DNA from: Parabacteroides timonensis
Lineage (GTDB): Bacteria; Bacteroidota; Bacteroidia; Bacteroidales; Tannerellaceae
Length of the DNA stretch: 64,000 nt
Assembly: GCF_900128505.1 (NCBI RefSeq)
Contig: NZ_LT669941.1
Coordinates: forward strand, 2,559,807 to 2,623,806
Direction of reading: 5' to 3'
Of the stretch, positions 32,640-41,548 are shown piece after piece. Numbering within the stretch: position 1 is the first letter of the stretch; each line of letters begins with the position of its first letter. The position numbers were made by a program, and so were the translations under genes. The notes beneath the pieces were generated by a model that did not search any database, was not told the DNA's origin, and saw only the letters and a program-made list of their open reading frames with translations.

Positions 32640-33962
32640 CTAAATCTTTTTATTCTGCCACGCCGCTTTTTTCAAATAAATTACACTAGCCAACAACAAA
32701 CCGCTATAATAAATCACCTCGGTCAGGAAACAAATCGCCACCGGAAGATGTAAACGCATCCCTGCCACATAGATAAACAGCGTATAAAAGACAAGTGTCA
32801 CCACCTCCATCGCAAAAGCAGAACGGGTATTCCCAGTACCTGTCACTCCATTAAATACGATATTAGCAACGGCTGCTATCAACAAGGCACCGGAAATGAC
32901 ATAAAGTGAAGGGATAGACGCATGTACTAAAGAAGCATCATTCGTATAAATCGACAATATAGCCGATGGGAAAAGACAGGCGATAAAAACACTAACTGCT
33001 ACGATACCTAATGATATACCGGCAATCTTGCGAATGATCGGGATAACCTGGTCTTTATGCCCGGCACCGATACTATTACTCACAAAAGAGTTGGTTGCCG
33101 TAGATAAAGAATTGACAGGTATCAGCAGGACGATATACACACTGCGGACAATATTGGCGATTGCCAGTTCCCGTTGCCCCAGATGTTCTACGGCTACGAA
33201 AAGCATAAAGTAAGTACTTAACGATATAAAATACTGTAACATCGTGAATATGGATATATCCAACACACGTCTCAACAATTTAACATCGAACGACCGGAAT
33301 TGATTCAATGCATACTTCTTTATATCTACCGTCAAACGGGTATAAACCAAAAAGAAAACGATCGACACTCCCTCTGCTGCCACCGAGGCAATAGCCGCCC
33401 CTTTAATACCCATTTCGGGAAAACCTCCCTTTCCGAATATCAACAGATAGTCGAGCAACACATTGGTCAACGCCATCACAATTGCATTCAAAGTCAGCAC
33501 CTTCGTCCGGGTTATACCGATAAACAAAGCGCGGAACATCACATTGACAAAAGAGAAAAAGAACCCGAACACACGCCAGTCGAGAAACTCTTCCGTTGCC
33601 TGCAGGATCGTATCGGAGGAGATCATTACCCCCATGATATCTTTGGCAAAGAAACGGGACAGGGTAAACATCACGGCCGCCAATGCCAAAAGGAAAAACA
33701 CACCCTGGATCATGACCGGGCCTACATCACTGTACCTCCGTTCACCATTCCTGCGAGCCATCACGATCTGCGACCCGGTACTGAAACCAAAAGCGATCGT
33801 AAACACACAGATATAATAGAGACCTCCCATTGCCGAGGCCCCCAATTCAACTTCTCCTACCCTTCCAAGGAAAGCCGTATCGGTCACATTGATAATATTC
33901 TGCGCCAATAAGCTTAAGAAGATAGGGTAGCTTACATTCCAGATTTGCTTATTTGTATACAT
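32640..33962 (-). CDS. MATE family efflux transporter
   Basis: 440 residues with about twelve membrane helices in two related halves, starting with IWNVSYPIFLSLLAQNIINVTDTAFLGR (shown with a normal helix break), the usual MATE opening. The second half includes NSFVSNSIGAGHKDQVI. MATE proteins export organic cations or drugs in exchange for sodium or protons across the inner membrane. Substrate not predictable. It stands alone on the minus strand, between ffh and the panD terminator. Confidence 0.93.
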   Translation of the reverse strand: MYTNKQIWNVSYPIFLSLLAQNIINVTDTAFLGRVGEVELGASAMGGLYYICVFTIAFGFSTGSQIVMARRNGERRYSDVGPVMIQGVFFLLALAAVMFTLSRFFAKDIMGVMISSDTILQATEEFLDWRVFGFFFSFVNVMFRALFIGITRTKVLTLNAIVMALTNVLLDYLLIFGKGGFPEMGIKGAAIASVAAEGVSIVFFLVYTRLTVDIKKYALNQFRSFDVKLLRRVLDISIFTMLQYFISLSTYFMLFVAVEHLGQRELAIANIVRSVYIVLLIPVNSLSTATNSFVSNSIGAGHKDQVIPIIRKIAGISLGIVAVSVFIACLFPSAILSIYTNDASLVHASIPSLYVISGALLIAAVANIVFNGVTGTGNTRSAFAMEVVTLVFYTLFIYVAGMRLHLPVAICFLTEVIYYSGLLLASVIYLKKAAWQNKKI

Positions 33963-34006
33963 ACTCTATAAGTTAATTCCATAAGAAAACAAAAAGTCAC
34001 AAAAAA

Positions 34007-34031
34007 AGCCCACCGGCAAACCGGTGAGCTT
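34007..34031 (-). terminator. Terminator of the panC-panD operon
   Basis: On the minus strand AGCTCACCGG, loop TTTG, CCGGTGGGCT is followed by a T run. It lies 45 bases after the panD stop. Confidence 0.8.
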
Positions 34032-34075
34032 CTTTATTGTTGTTTAAAAACATTCTAAATGCTGCTACCGATGCT

Positions 34076-34426
34076 CTATATCAGTTTATTTGTTGCTGTA
34101 TCCGGAAATACAACAGCCGGTTTAAATGTTTTGGCTTCTTCAAAGTCCATCATGGCATACGACATGATAATAATGATATCACCGGGCTGCGCTTTTCGGG
34201 CAGCTGCCCCGTTCAGACAAATCACGCCTGATCCGCGTTCGCCTTTAATAATATACGTTTCAAAACGTTCACCGTTATTGTTGTTCACAATAGCTACCTT
34301 TTCATTAGGAATCAGGTTGGCGGCATCCAGCAAATCCGCATCGATAGTGATACTACCGATATAGTTCAGATTGGCTTCCGTTACCGTCACCCGGTGAATC
34401 TTTGATTTAACTACCTCTATAAACAT
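34076..34426 (-). CDS. panD: Aspartate 1-decarboxylase PanD
   Basis: 116 residues, the expected length. The pyruvoyl-forming self-cleavage site GS is present in LNYIGSITID (Gly24-Ser25), with KSKIHRVTVTEANL before it and the NGAAARKAQPGD substrate loop after it. It makes beta-alanine from aspartate, the other half of pantothenate synthesis to PanC, whose gene ends 25 bases upstream on the same strand. Confidence 0.97.
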   Translation of the reverse strand: MFIEVVKSKIHRVTVTEANLNYIGSITIDADLLDAANLIPNEKVAIVNNNNGERFETYIIKGERGSGVICLNGAAARKAQPGDIIIIMSYAMMDFEEAKTFKPAVVFPDTATNKLI

Positions 34427-34451
34427 CGTTATTGTATAATTTGATTACCAG

Positions 34452-35294
34452 CTATTTATATCTTATGTTATCAATCAACCGGACTTCACCACAATAAACG
34501 GTAATGCAACCTACGGCATAATCAGTAGCTGACCAGTCTTTGATCGACTCCATCGTGATTCCGTCTACGATTTCATAATATTCCACACGCATAACAGGGT
34601 CGGCATTAATCGTATTCACTACATAATCAATCACCTCCTGCACACTTTTTCCGGCTGCAAAGTTAGTACTTTCTTTTAACGTACGTGCTATTAGCGGTGC
34701 TTTTTGACGTTGTTCGTGTGTCAGACGGACATTACGGCTACTTAAGGCCAGCCCGTCTTCTTCGCGCAAAATCGGGCAGGCATTAATTTTTACAGGGATA
34801 TTCAGCTGTTTCACCATCGCACGGATCACAGCGATCTGCTGGAAATCCTTCTCCCCGAAATAAGCATTATCGGGTTCTACGGCATAAAACAACTTACTTA
34901 CGATCTGGGCAACCCCATTGAAGTGTCCCGGACGGCGTGCCCCCTCCATCACGGCCGAAACCGTGCCAAAGTCGAAAGTGCGTGTATCCGGCTCGGGATA
35001 CATCTCCACTTCTGTCGGCGCAAATACATAATCGCAACCGGTAGGTTCTAACAAGGCGCTGTCTTTATCCAATGTCCGGGGATAGGTGGCAAGGTCATTT
35101 TTGTCGTTAAACTGAGTCGGATTCACGAAGATGCTCACTACACATACATCGTTTTCTTCCACGCAACGCTTCACCAGGCTCAGATGTCCGTTGTGTAATG
35201 CTCCCATAGTAGGAACAAAGCCTATTTGCTTGTTATGCTGCCTCTCTTCGGCAAGATAACGTTTCAATTCTTGAATGCTGTTTACTATTTTCAT
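34452..35294 (-). CDS. panC: Pantothenate synthetase PanC
   Basis: 280 residues. Signature motifs are GFVPTMGALHNGHLSLV (HIGH-like HNGH), VSIFVNPTQFN, YFGEKDFQQIAVIRAMV and LALSSRNVRLT. It joins pantoate and beta-alanine with ATP to make pantothenate. It is the first gene of a panC-panD operon. The start codon is divergent from the short glycogen synthase gene, with about 100 bases between that hold promoter motifs for both. Confidence 0.97.
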   Translation of the reverse strand: MKIVNSIQELKRYLAEERQHNKQIGFVPTMGALHNGHLSLVKRCVEENDVCVVSIFVNPTQFNDKNDLATYPRTLDKDSALLEPTGCDYVFAPTEVEMYPEPDTRTFDFGTVSAVMEGARRPGHFNGVAQIVSKLFYAVEPDNAYFGEKDFQQIAVIRAMVKQLNIPVKINACPILREEDGLALSSRNVRLTHEQRQKAPLIARTLKESTNFAAGKSVQEVIDYVVNTINADPVMRVEYYEIVDGITMESIKDWSATDYAVGCITVYCGEVRLIDNIRYK

Positions 35295-35357
35295 CAGTTA
35301 GATGCTTATTGACGGTGCAAAGCAAATAAATAATTACCGTAAATGAAAGAAATTTAT

Positions 35358-35365
35358 TATCTTTG
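35358..35365 (+). promoter_or_regulatory. Promoter -7 element of the short glycogen synthase gene
   Basis: TATCTTTG followed by T fits TAnnTTTG. It lies downstream of the in-frame ATG at 35343, so translation should begin at the later ATG 35394, not at 35343. Confidence 0.6.
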
Positions 35366-35393
35366 TGCCGTCTTTATAAAACTAGTTTACAGA

Positions 35394-36212
35394 ATGGATG
35401 CAAAAAAAATCTTGTTTATAGCTCAAGAAATAACACCCTACCTTCCCGAATCTGAGATTGCAACAATATGCAGAAACTTGCCGCAAGGCATTCAGGAGCG
35501 TGGTCGCGAAATCAGAACTTTCATGCCTAAATTCGGAAATATCAACGAGCGACGCAATCAGTTGCACGAGGTGATCCGCCTGTCAGGTATGAATCTTATT
35601 ATTGATGATACAGACCACCCTCTGATCATAAAGGTAGCATCCATTCAGGCCGCACGCATGCAGGTTTACTTCATTGATAATGAAGACTTCTTCCAGCGTA
35701 AGCACACTGTTTGCGATGAAAACGGGAATGAATACGAAGATAACGATGACCGTTCTATCTTCTATGTTCGTGGCGTATTGGAAACCGTAAAGAAACTACG
35801 GTGGATACCGGATGTAATTCATTGTCACGGATGGATATCTGCATTAACAGCATTATATATAAAAAGGATGTATGCAGACGATCCATGTCTTAAAAATGCA
35901 AAAATAGTCTATTCTATTTATAATGATGACTTTAAAACACCGTTTAGAAAAGAGTTTGCCAACAAGCTGAAAACAGACGGAGCGAAAGAGGGCGACCTGA
36001 AAGGGATAAAAGCCGATACCAGCTTTGCCGGTCTGACTAAGCTGGCTATTGATTTTGCCGACGGTGTGATACAAGGTAGTGAAACGATCAACCAGGATAT
36101 TCTGGACTATATTGCAACCAAAAAGGATACTCCGTTCCTTCCTTATCAGTCGCCGGAAACTTATATGGATGCATTCAACGAATTTTACGATGTCGTATTA
36201 GATTCTAAATAA
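35394..36212 (+). CDS. Short glycogen/starch synthase-like protein (GT5 N-terminal domain)
   Basis: 272 residues from the ATG at 35394 (MDAKKILFIAQEITPYLPES), chosen because the promoter -7 element lies after the earlier ATG. The fold is the N-terminal domain of glycogen synthase: KKILFIAQEITPYLPE, GREIRTFMPKFGNI, PDVIHCHGWISALTALYI. The second Rossmann domain with the nucleotide-sugar site is missing, as is common for this short Bacteroidales form. Whether it has catalytic activity alone is doubtful. It lies upstream of a DUF4270 gene. Confidence 0.85.
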   Translation: MDAKKILFIAQEITPYLPESEIATICRNLPQGIQERGREIRTFMPKFGNINERRNQLHEVIRLSGMNLIIDDTDHPLIIKVASIQAARMQVYFIDNEDFFQRKHTVCDENGNEYEDNDDRSIFYVRGVLETVKKLRWIPDVIHCHGWISALTALYIKRMYADDPCLKNAKIVYSIYNDDFKTPFRKEFANKLKTDGAKEGDLKGIKADTSFAGLTKLAIDFADGVIQGSETINQDILDYIATKKDTPFLPYQSPETYMDAFNEFYDVVLDSK

Positions 36213-36223
36213 GTGAGAGAAAA

Positions 36224-37606
36224 ATGATGAAGATCAAGCCTTTATTAATTGGCCTGGGCTTAGGAATAACAATCCTAAGTGGGTGTAGTGATGATTTGAA
36301 TCTGGTTGGCTCGACTATTCAGCCCGGCGGAGACAAAATGCCCGTATATGTAGATACTTTTCAGATGCAGGCGACAACCTTGTTGATGGATTCGGTATAT
36401 GCAAGAACTACTAGTGGACTACTCGGCGAATTTTATGATCCGTTGTATGGTAATGTGAAATCTGATTACATCTGTCAGTTCTACTGTCCGTCAGACTTCA
36501 AATTCCAAAAAGAACCTATCAACGGACAAATCGATTCGGTCGATTTTAAGATCATATATTATAGCGGATCATGGGTTGGAGACTCGTTGACTCCCATGCG
36601 TGCCCAGATATATCAGGTCGACAAACAACTGGAAAGAGATTTCTACACAAACTTCGATCCGGCAGAATATTGTGACTTGCAGAATTCTTTGGGTATGCAG
36701 ACGTATACGGCACATGACAACTCTATTCCTGATAGTGTTAGGAACGCAGTGGACTCAAGCGGTAGCCCGACATACGTTCCTACCGTAACAATTCGAATGC
36801 CGAGAGAATTCGGACAGAAGTTTTACGATGAAACAATCAATAATCCCGGCACATTCAGTAGCCAAGAGAACTTTAACAAGTTCTTCCCTGGTCTATATGT
36901 AACAAATACGTATGGTAGCGGAAATATCTTGCAGATTAGCTATTCTTCCATTTCGATCTATTATAAATACAACCTGAAAGGAAGTCAGAATCAGGACTCA
37001 ACCGCGTATGCAAGTGAAACATTCAATGTAACGAAGGAAGTATTGCAGTTGAACCGATTTAAGAATACCGATCTGACCCCGTTATTGCAACCGGATGATT
37101 CAATCGCCTATCTGAAAACTCCGGCAGGCGTATATACCCAGTTGACTATTCCGGCTAAAGATATTGCTGAAAGAATTGACGACCGTATTATCAACAATAT
37201 ACCGTTGACAATAAAAGCGTTACCCCAGGAAAACTGGCAATGGGCTTTAACAGCTCCGGCCAATTTATTATTACTACCAAAAGATTCTTTGGCAACTTTC
37301 TTTGTCAATAACAAAATCGAAGATAGTAAAACAGCTTTCCGTGCAGAATATTCAAGCAGTAACCGCTCATATAATTTTGATAATATATCAAATCTGATGC
37401 AGGAACATATAAAGAATAATCCGGAAAAGGATATGGTTCTACTTCTTGTCCCCGTAGATCGTGTAGTAGGTCAATCACAAAACTACTATGGTCAGACAAC
37501 ATATTATACTGCCGCCTTAAACAACTACTTGCTTCCTTCAGGAGTAAAATTGCTTAAGACCCAGGATGCTATGAAGATTGTGGTTACAACAACCGACTAT
37601 AAGTAG
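36224..37606 (+). CDS. DUF4270 lipoprotein
   Basis: 460 residues. A lipoprotein signal ends in ILSGCSDD (Cys at about 21). The body has the DUF4270 pattern of beta strands: NLVGSTIQPGGDKMPVYVDTF, then GLLGEFYDPLYGNVKSDYIC. It is presumably a cell-surface or periplasmic protein of Bacteroidetes; its function is not established. ATG at 36227 (one codon later) is equally possible. It starts 11 bases after the glycogen synthase-like gene and ends at a strong terminator. Confidence 0.9.
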   Translation: MMKIKPLLIGLGLGITILSGCSDDLNLVGSTIQPGGDKMPVYVDTFQMQATTLLMDSVYARTTSGLLGEFYDPLYGNVKSDYICQFYCPSDFKFQKEPINGQIDSVDFKIIYYSGSWVGDSLTPMRAQIYQVDKQLERDFYTNFDPAEYCDLQNSLGMQTYTAHDNSIPDSVRNAVDSSGSPTYVPTVTIRMPREFGQKFYDETINNPGTFSSQENFNKFFPGLYVTNTYGSGNILQISYSSISIYYKYNLKGSQNQDSTAYASETFNVTKEVLQLNRFKNTDLTPLLQPDDSIAYLKTPAGVYTQLTIPAKDIAERIDDRIINNIPLTIKALPQENWQWALTAPANLLLLPKDSLATFFVNNKIEDSKTAFRAEYSSSNRSYNFDNISNLMQEHIKNNPEKDMVLLLVPVDRVVGQSQNYYGQTTYYTAALNNYLLPSGVKLLKTQDAMKIVVTTTDYK

Positions 37607-37629
37607 ATTCTTCAAACATTATAAATATA

Positions 37630-37670
37630 AAGAAGCGGGTAATTCCAAAGAATTATCCGCTTCTTTTGTT
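37630..37670 (+). terminator. Terminator after the DUF4270 gene
   Basis: AAGAAGCGGGTAATT pairs with AATTATCCGCTTCTT around CCAAAG, followed by a T-rich run. An almost identical stem ends the GH57 gene at 46730-46760. Confidence 0.88.
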
Positions 37671-37719
37671 TTCGTTACCTCTCTGACTCAAAATATGGTC
37701 TTTGTATTTCTGGGCGATA

Positions 37720-39828
37720 TTAAAATGCAGGTTTTAACCCCTCCCATTTTACATCCCAATTACCATCTTTCGGGAAACCGGGATTTGTTATATTACAACC
37801 TTCCCATCCGGCACACATCATAGCTGCAACAGTCAACAACCCACCATTACCCGGCAAATAGATTGGCAATCCCGAATCCTGATAATTATGTCCGTTAGGC
37901 AAATATGTATTCTTCTGAACATCCTTTAATAAAGCCTGTAAGGCCAATTCTGGTTCATTTAATCGTATTGCTGTCATAGCGATTAACGGATAATCCCACC
38001 CCCATGTACTGCTCCACTCCCAATTTTGCATCACATGCTTCAAAGTCTTACGCATTACTTCTTTATCCAAAGGTTCCGATTCTGGCAAAAAGCCATATGC
38101 AGCCAACTGAGTTGGATGACCTCCATCCTTCTCTAATACAGCTTCTGCTTCAACATATACACCATTCACTATCGGCCAGGGAGCCATTTTTTCCGCCATT
38201 CGATCCCAATCCGGATTTCGTTTCTGCCCCATCCGCTCTTTCCAATCGTTTGCTTTTTTCAACCCCCAACTCCAATAGGTCAATTCAAACGTTGAATTGA
38301 TATTGTTTAAAAAAGTCGAAGCATTTCCTTCACGTGCAGAAATAAGAGGAGGCCCCAAGACATAGCATTCCCGAGAAGCATCCCAATGCGCATAGTCATA
38401 CATAAATTCAGCCGTTGCTTCTATCACTTTACTATATCTTTTCAAGGTTTCCGAAGTCGATTTCTCCCGATACATTAATTCACTATAAAAAATCGGGTGA
38501 GGTTGTTGCCAAATTAACAAAGGGCCTACACTGGAAGGTGATTCTTTTCCATCCGGACCAATCATTTTAGGCCAACGAACCCCTTTATATCCCTGTGTCA
38601 CAGTATATGACTTTGCCGTATCAAATATATCATCATACCAACCCAAAGTATTTGCCAAATAAGCTGTTCTGTCCCATAAAGCAAAATGTACAGAATGCCA
38701 CCAATGCATTTCCAAATGGAACTTACCATACCAGCTATTGCACGTCAAGCCAGTTTCCTGGGGAGGATACTGCTGGCGCGATTGAATAGCAGTCAGATAT
38801 TGGGATAAAACAATCCTGCGTTCCAACTCTTTCCATCGGTTATCTTTACTTCCGGATAGATCTATTGCACCGCCACTCATCCAATAATTTTTCCATGCCT
38901 GCTGATTCGCTTTCACAGTAGAGATGAAATCCTTTTGCTTGAATTGAGCAATATTACTCTTTGAAAAGTCGACCAACAATGTAAACTCATCTGCCCCGGA
39001 AGAGGGCACAAGACAATAATCATGTTTTGCTGTTTCTTTCAGAATCGCCTCCCCGGATGTCTGTAAACGACAATAATAAACGAAATCATCTATTTGGTGT
39101 TTAATAACCCAATAATTTTTGCCTTTCTCTATCACTTCAGACCGGTGAGAATCTTTTTTATCAAAAGTAGTCGGATCTCCCCCAAATGCAGCACTTGGAT
39201 AAGGAAAACGTATTTGTACTCCTAACTTTTCAGAAACAAACAAAGAAGATTTCAATTTATAAGCTAGCCCGTCCACATCCGGATGACAAAGTGTTGTGAT
39301 CTCCACCGGAGAACCAGATAACTTAAACCGGCTAGTCAACACGCCCTCCCATAAATCCAGTGACTGGAACGTATCCCCTAACTCTTTTACCGACAAATCT
39401 CCTCCATCCGTTTTTTGCAGACCTATCAATGCTAATCCCGTTTGATGGGGATTAGCACGAAGATATTCATAACCTGGAGCATTTCCAATCGGATAAGGGA
39501 CCTGCTTTCCATTGACATCTAGAAGCTGAAAGACATCAGATATCTTGTAGTTCTCCGTATTTGGTAAACTATGCCACCCCCATTCCGACATAATGGATAA
39601 AGGTAATCCTCTCCTGTATAGCTCAGGAAATGTTTGCATACCTGTTATATCGGCCGTATAACAGAAACGTCCATTACCGACCGAAAGGGGAGATAACGTA
39701 TCCAACTCCGTCACTACCACATTGTGACGTGTAACAAGCGCTTTTCTATCAATCCTGTTACCTCCTGTCAAACCGGAGCAATAACCAACAACCAGGAAAA
39801 TGACTGTTACAATTTTCTTTACATCCAT
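37720..39828 (-). CDS. Predicted six-hairpin (alpha/alpha)6 glycoside hydrolase, GH65/GH95-like
   Basis: 702 residues. An N-terminal signal ends near VVGYCSGL, a possible lipobox. An N-terminal beta-sandwich region (LDTLSPLSVGNGRFCYTADI) precedes a helical barrel with FHLEMHWWHSVHFALWDRTA, GVRWPKMIGPDGKESPSSV and LLIWQQPHPIFY, the pattern of GH65/GH95-related enzymes. The general acid is not identified with confidence. It is the last gene of the SusC/SusD locus, 14 bases after susD, and probably degrades the imported glycan in the periplasm or at the surface. Confidence 0.78.
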   Translation of the reverse strand: MDVKKIVTVIFLVVGYCSGLTGGNRIDRKALVTRHNVVVTELDTLSPLSVGNGRFCYTADITGMQTFPELYRRGLPLSIMSEWGWHSLPNTENYKISDVFQLLDVNGKQVPYPIGNAPGYEYLRANPHQTGLALIGLQKTDGGDLSVKELGDTFQSLDLWEGVLTSRFKLSGSPVEITTLCHPDVDGLAYKLKSSLFVSEKLGVQIRFPYPSAAFGGDPTTFDKKDSHRSEVIEKGKNYWVIKHQIDDFVYYCRLQTSGEAILKETAKHDYCLVPSSGADEFTLLVDFSKSNIAQFKQKDFISTVKANQQAWKNYWMSGGAIDLSGSKDNRWKELERRIVLSQYLTAIQSRQQYPPQETGLTCNSWYGKFHLEMHWWHSVHFALWDRTAYLANTLGWYDDIFDTAKSYTVTQGYKGVRWPKMIGPDGKESPSSVGPLLIWQQPHPIFYSELMYREKSTSETLKRYSKVIEATAEFMYDYAHWDASRECYVLGPPLISAREGNASTFLNNINSTFELTYWSWGLKKANDWKERMGQKRNPDWDRMAEKMAPWPIVNGVYVEAEAVLEKDGGHPTQLAAYGFLPESEPLDKEVMRKTLKHVMQNWEWSSTWGWDYPLIAMTAIRLNEPELALQALLKDVQKNTYLPNGHNYQDSGLPIYLPGNGGLLTVAAMMCAGWEGCNITNPGFPKDGNWDVKWEGLKPAF

Positions 39829-39842
39829 ACTTATTATATTAC

Positions 39843-41543
39843 TTAATTGACATATCCCGGATTTTGCTCCAGCACTGCAAAAACATTAGACTCTATTTCT
39901 GAAAACGGAATCGGCCACAGATTATGAAAATCGCGTATCGTTTTTCCAGACAGAGGATTATATTTCCGATCACGTTCTACGAGCTTTCCCATTCTGCACA
40001 AAGTACACATACGAAGCTCTTCAAATGACAATTCACGCAAACGCTCATCCAATAAATAATCAATATCTACTTCAGACGATTTTGCCAATTTAGCATGTGC
40101 GCGTGCGCGTATAACATTGATATCAGCAGTAGCCTTTTCTCTATCCGTCTTTGCCAGATAGGCTTCAGCTCTTAACAAATAAGTTTCTGCCAATCGGAAC
40201 ATGTAGGTATCCCTGTAGGATGAAGTTGTTGCACTCAACACAATATGTTCCCCGAATTTTGTCATTTTCGGATTTCCACTTCCATCTTTTTCCCACAAAT
40301 CTTCGGGAACATCTCCGGTTACCTTCATAAAGAAAGGATACCACATTCGGATTGTATCCGTTTGAGAGACAAAACCATCCGCCACAAACCATTTACCAAA
40401 AGCTGGTGATTTTTCATTATCAATCTTCATATCCCGTACAATATTATAGGATGAATTTCTCAAATCCGTATCATCTGTCCAAACACCATTCGTCATGTGC
40501 CAGGTAGGTTGAGCCCATCCAATACCTCGACCTCCTTTTTCGGCTGTCAAATTAAATGCTGCTGTAGTCACATCTTTCCCGGTCGCATCTTTTACGGTTA
40601 TATTTATCGCATTATAATAAGGTAATATCATTCGGGGTCTTTCATCCCCATTTTTAGATGCCGGATTCAGATGGTCATACTGAAGTGCCCACAAAGTCTC
40701 TTTATTTCCGGAAGTACTTCTATTTTGATTTCCCGTCTTGTGTAAATCAGAACAAACATCACCCGGTTCATCTTTTTTTGTTCCAAAACGTTCAGTCATC
40801 AAAGCCATTTCAGGGTAATCAATTACAGACGAAAGCGTAGTAATAGCCTCATCATACTCTCCTAAACTAATTTGAATTTCACCTAACAAATGTTGTACAG
40901 CCTGCTTTGATATTTTCCCATCTTTCACGCGATTAATGTCTGCCAGCAAAGAGGCTGATTCTGTCAAATCTTTCTTAGCTTGTTGATAAACTTCTTCGCG
41001 GGTAGCTCGTACAAAATCTCTTTTAGGAGTTGTTATCTCTTCTAATATAAGTGGAACACCTCCAAATAAATTCGCTAATATTCTATACCCGAATGCCCGA
41101 AAAAACAATGCTTCACCTTTCAGGGTATTTTTATCTGCTTCTGAAACATCCGATTTTTCAAGACGGGATATAATCAGGTTAGATTGATTTACCAACGCAT
41201 ATGTATGTCTCCAGAAATTCAGAACTCCGGGTTCGGTTGGGATCATTGTTGCTTCATAATTATTCAATCTTGAATTTGCATAATAATCGGCCGCACCAAA
41301 AGCTAAATCAGTTCCATACCAGAACATATACCGCTCATGGGCAGTCTGTTCATGAATTAAAAAACGGGTTTGGTTATATAATGTATTTACTGCTCCCTGA
41401 AAATCTTGAATTGTTACCAATGAATTTTCAGGCGTATAAATAGACAATGGTTTCTCTTCTAAAAAACTACTCTCGTTGCATGAAGTCATGACCACAGACA
41501 TGATCGCTATCAGACATGCTTTATATATGTTTTTCATATTCAT
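39843..41543 (-). CDS. susD: SusD/RagB-family glycan-binding lipoprotein
   Basis: 566 residues. The signal peptide has the lipobox MTSCNES. The TPR-type helices of SusD are present (NLIISRLEKSDVSEADKNTL, GEALFFRAFGYRILANLFGG), with the family ending FSEIESNVFAVLEQNPGY. It is the surface partner that lids the SusC transporter. It begins 5 bases after susC ends. With susC interrupted, its partner may be lacking. Ligand unknown. Confidence 0.95.
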   Translation of the reverse strand: MNMKNIYKACLIAIMSVVMTSCNESSFLEEKPLSIYTPENSLVTIQDFQGAVNTLYNQTRFLIHEQTAHERYMFWYGTDLAFGAADYYANSRLNNYEATMIPTEPGVLNFWRHTYALVNQSNLIISRLEKSDVSEADKNTLKGEALFFRAFGYRILANLFGGVPLILEEITTPKRDFVRATREEVYQQAKKDLTESASLLADINRVKDGKISKQAVQHLLGEIQISLGEYDEAITTLSSVIDYPEMALMTERFGTKKDEPGDVCSDLHKTGNQNRSTSGNKETLWALQYDHLNPASKNGDERPRMILPYYNAINITVKDATGKDVTTAAFNLTAEKGGRGIGWAQPTWHMTNGVWTDDTDLRNSSYNIVRDMKIDNEKSPAFGKWFVADGFVSQTDTIRMWYPFFMKVTGDVPEDLWEKDGSGNPKMTKFGEHIVLSATTSSYRDTYMFRLAETYLLRAEAYLAKTDREKATADINVIRARAHAKLAKSSEVDIDYLLDERLRELSFEELRMCTLCRMGKLVERDRKYNPLSGKTIRDFHNLWPIPFSEIESNVFAVLEQNPGYVN

Positions 41544-41548
41544 ACTAT

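Noticed and set aside
33300..33911. A 203-residue plus-strand frame opposite the MATE transporter gene
   Set aside because: Low-complexity His/Gln-rich composition, antisense to a clear membrane transporter.
35343..35393. Extended start for the short glycogen synthase
   Set aside because: The promoter -7 motif lies at 35358-35365, inside that extension.
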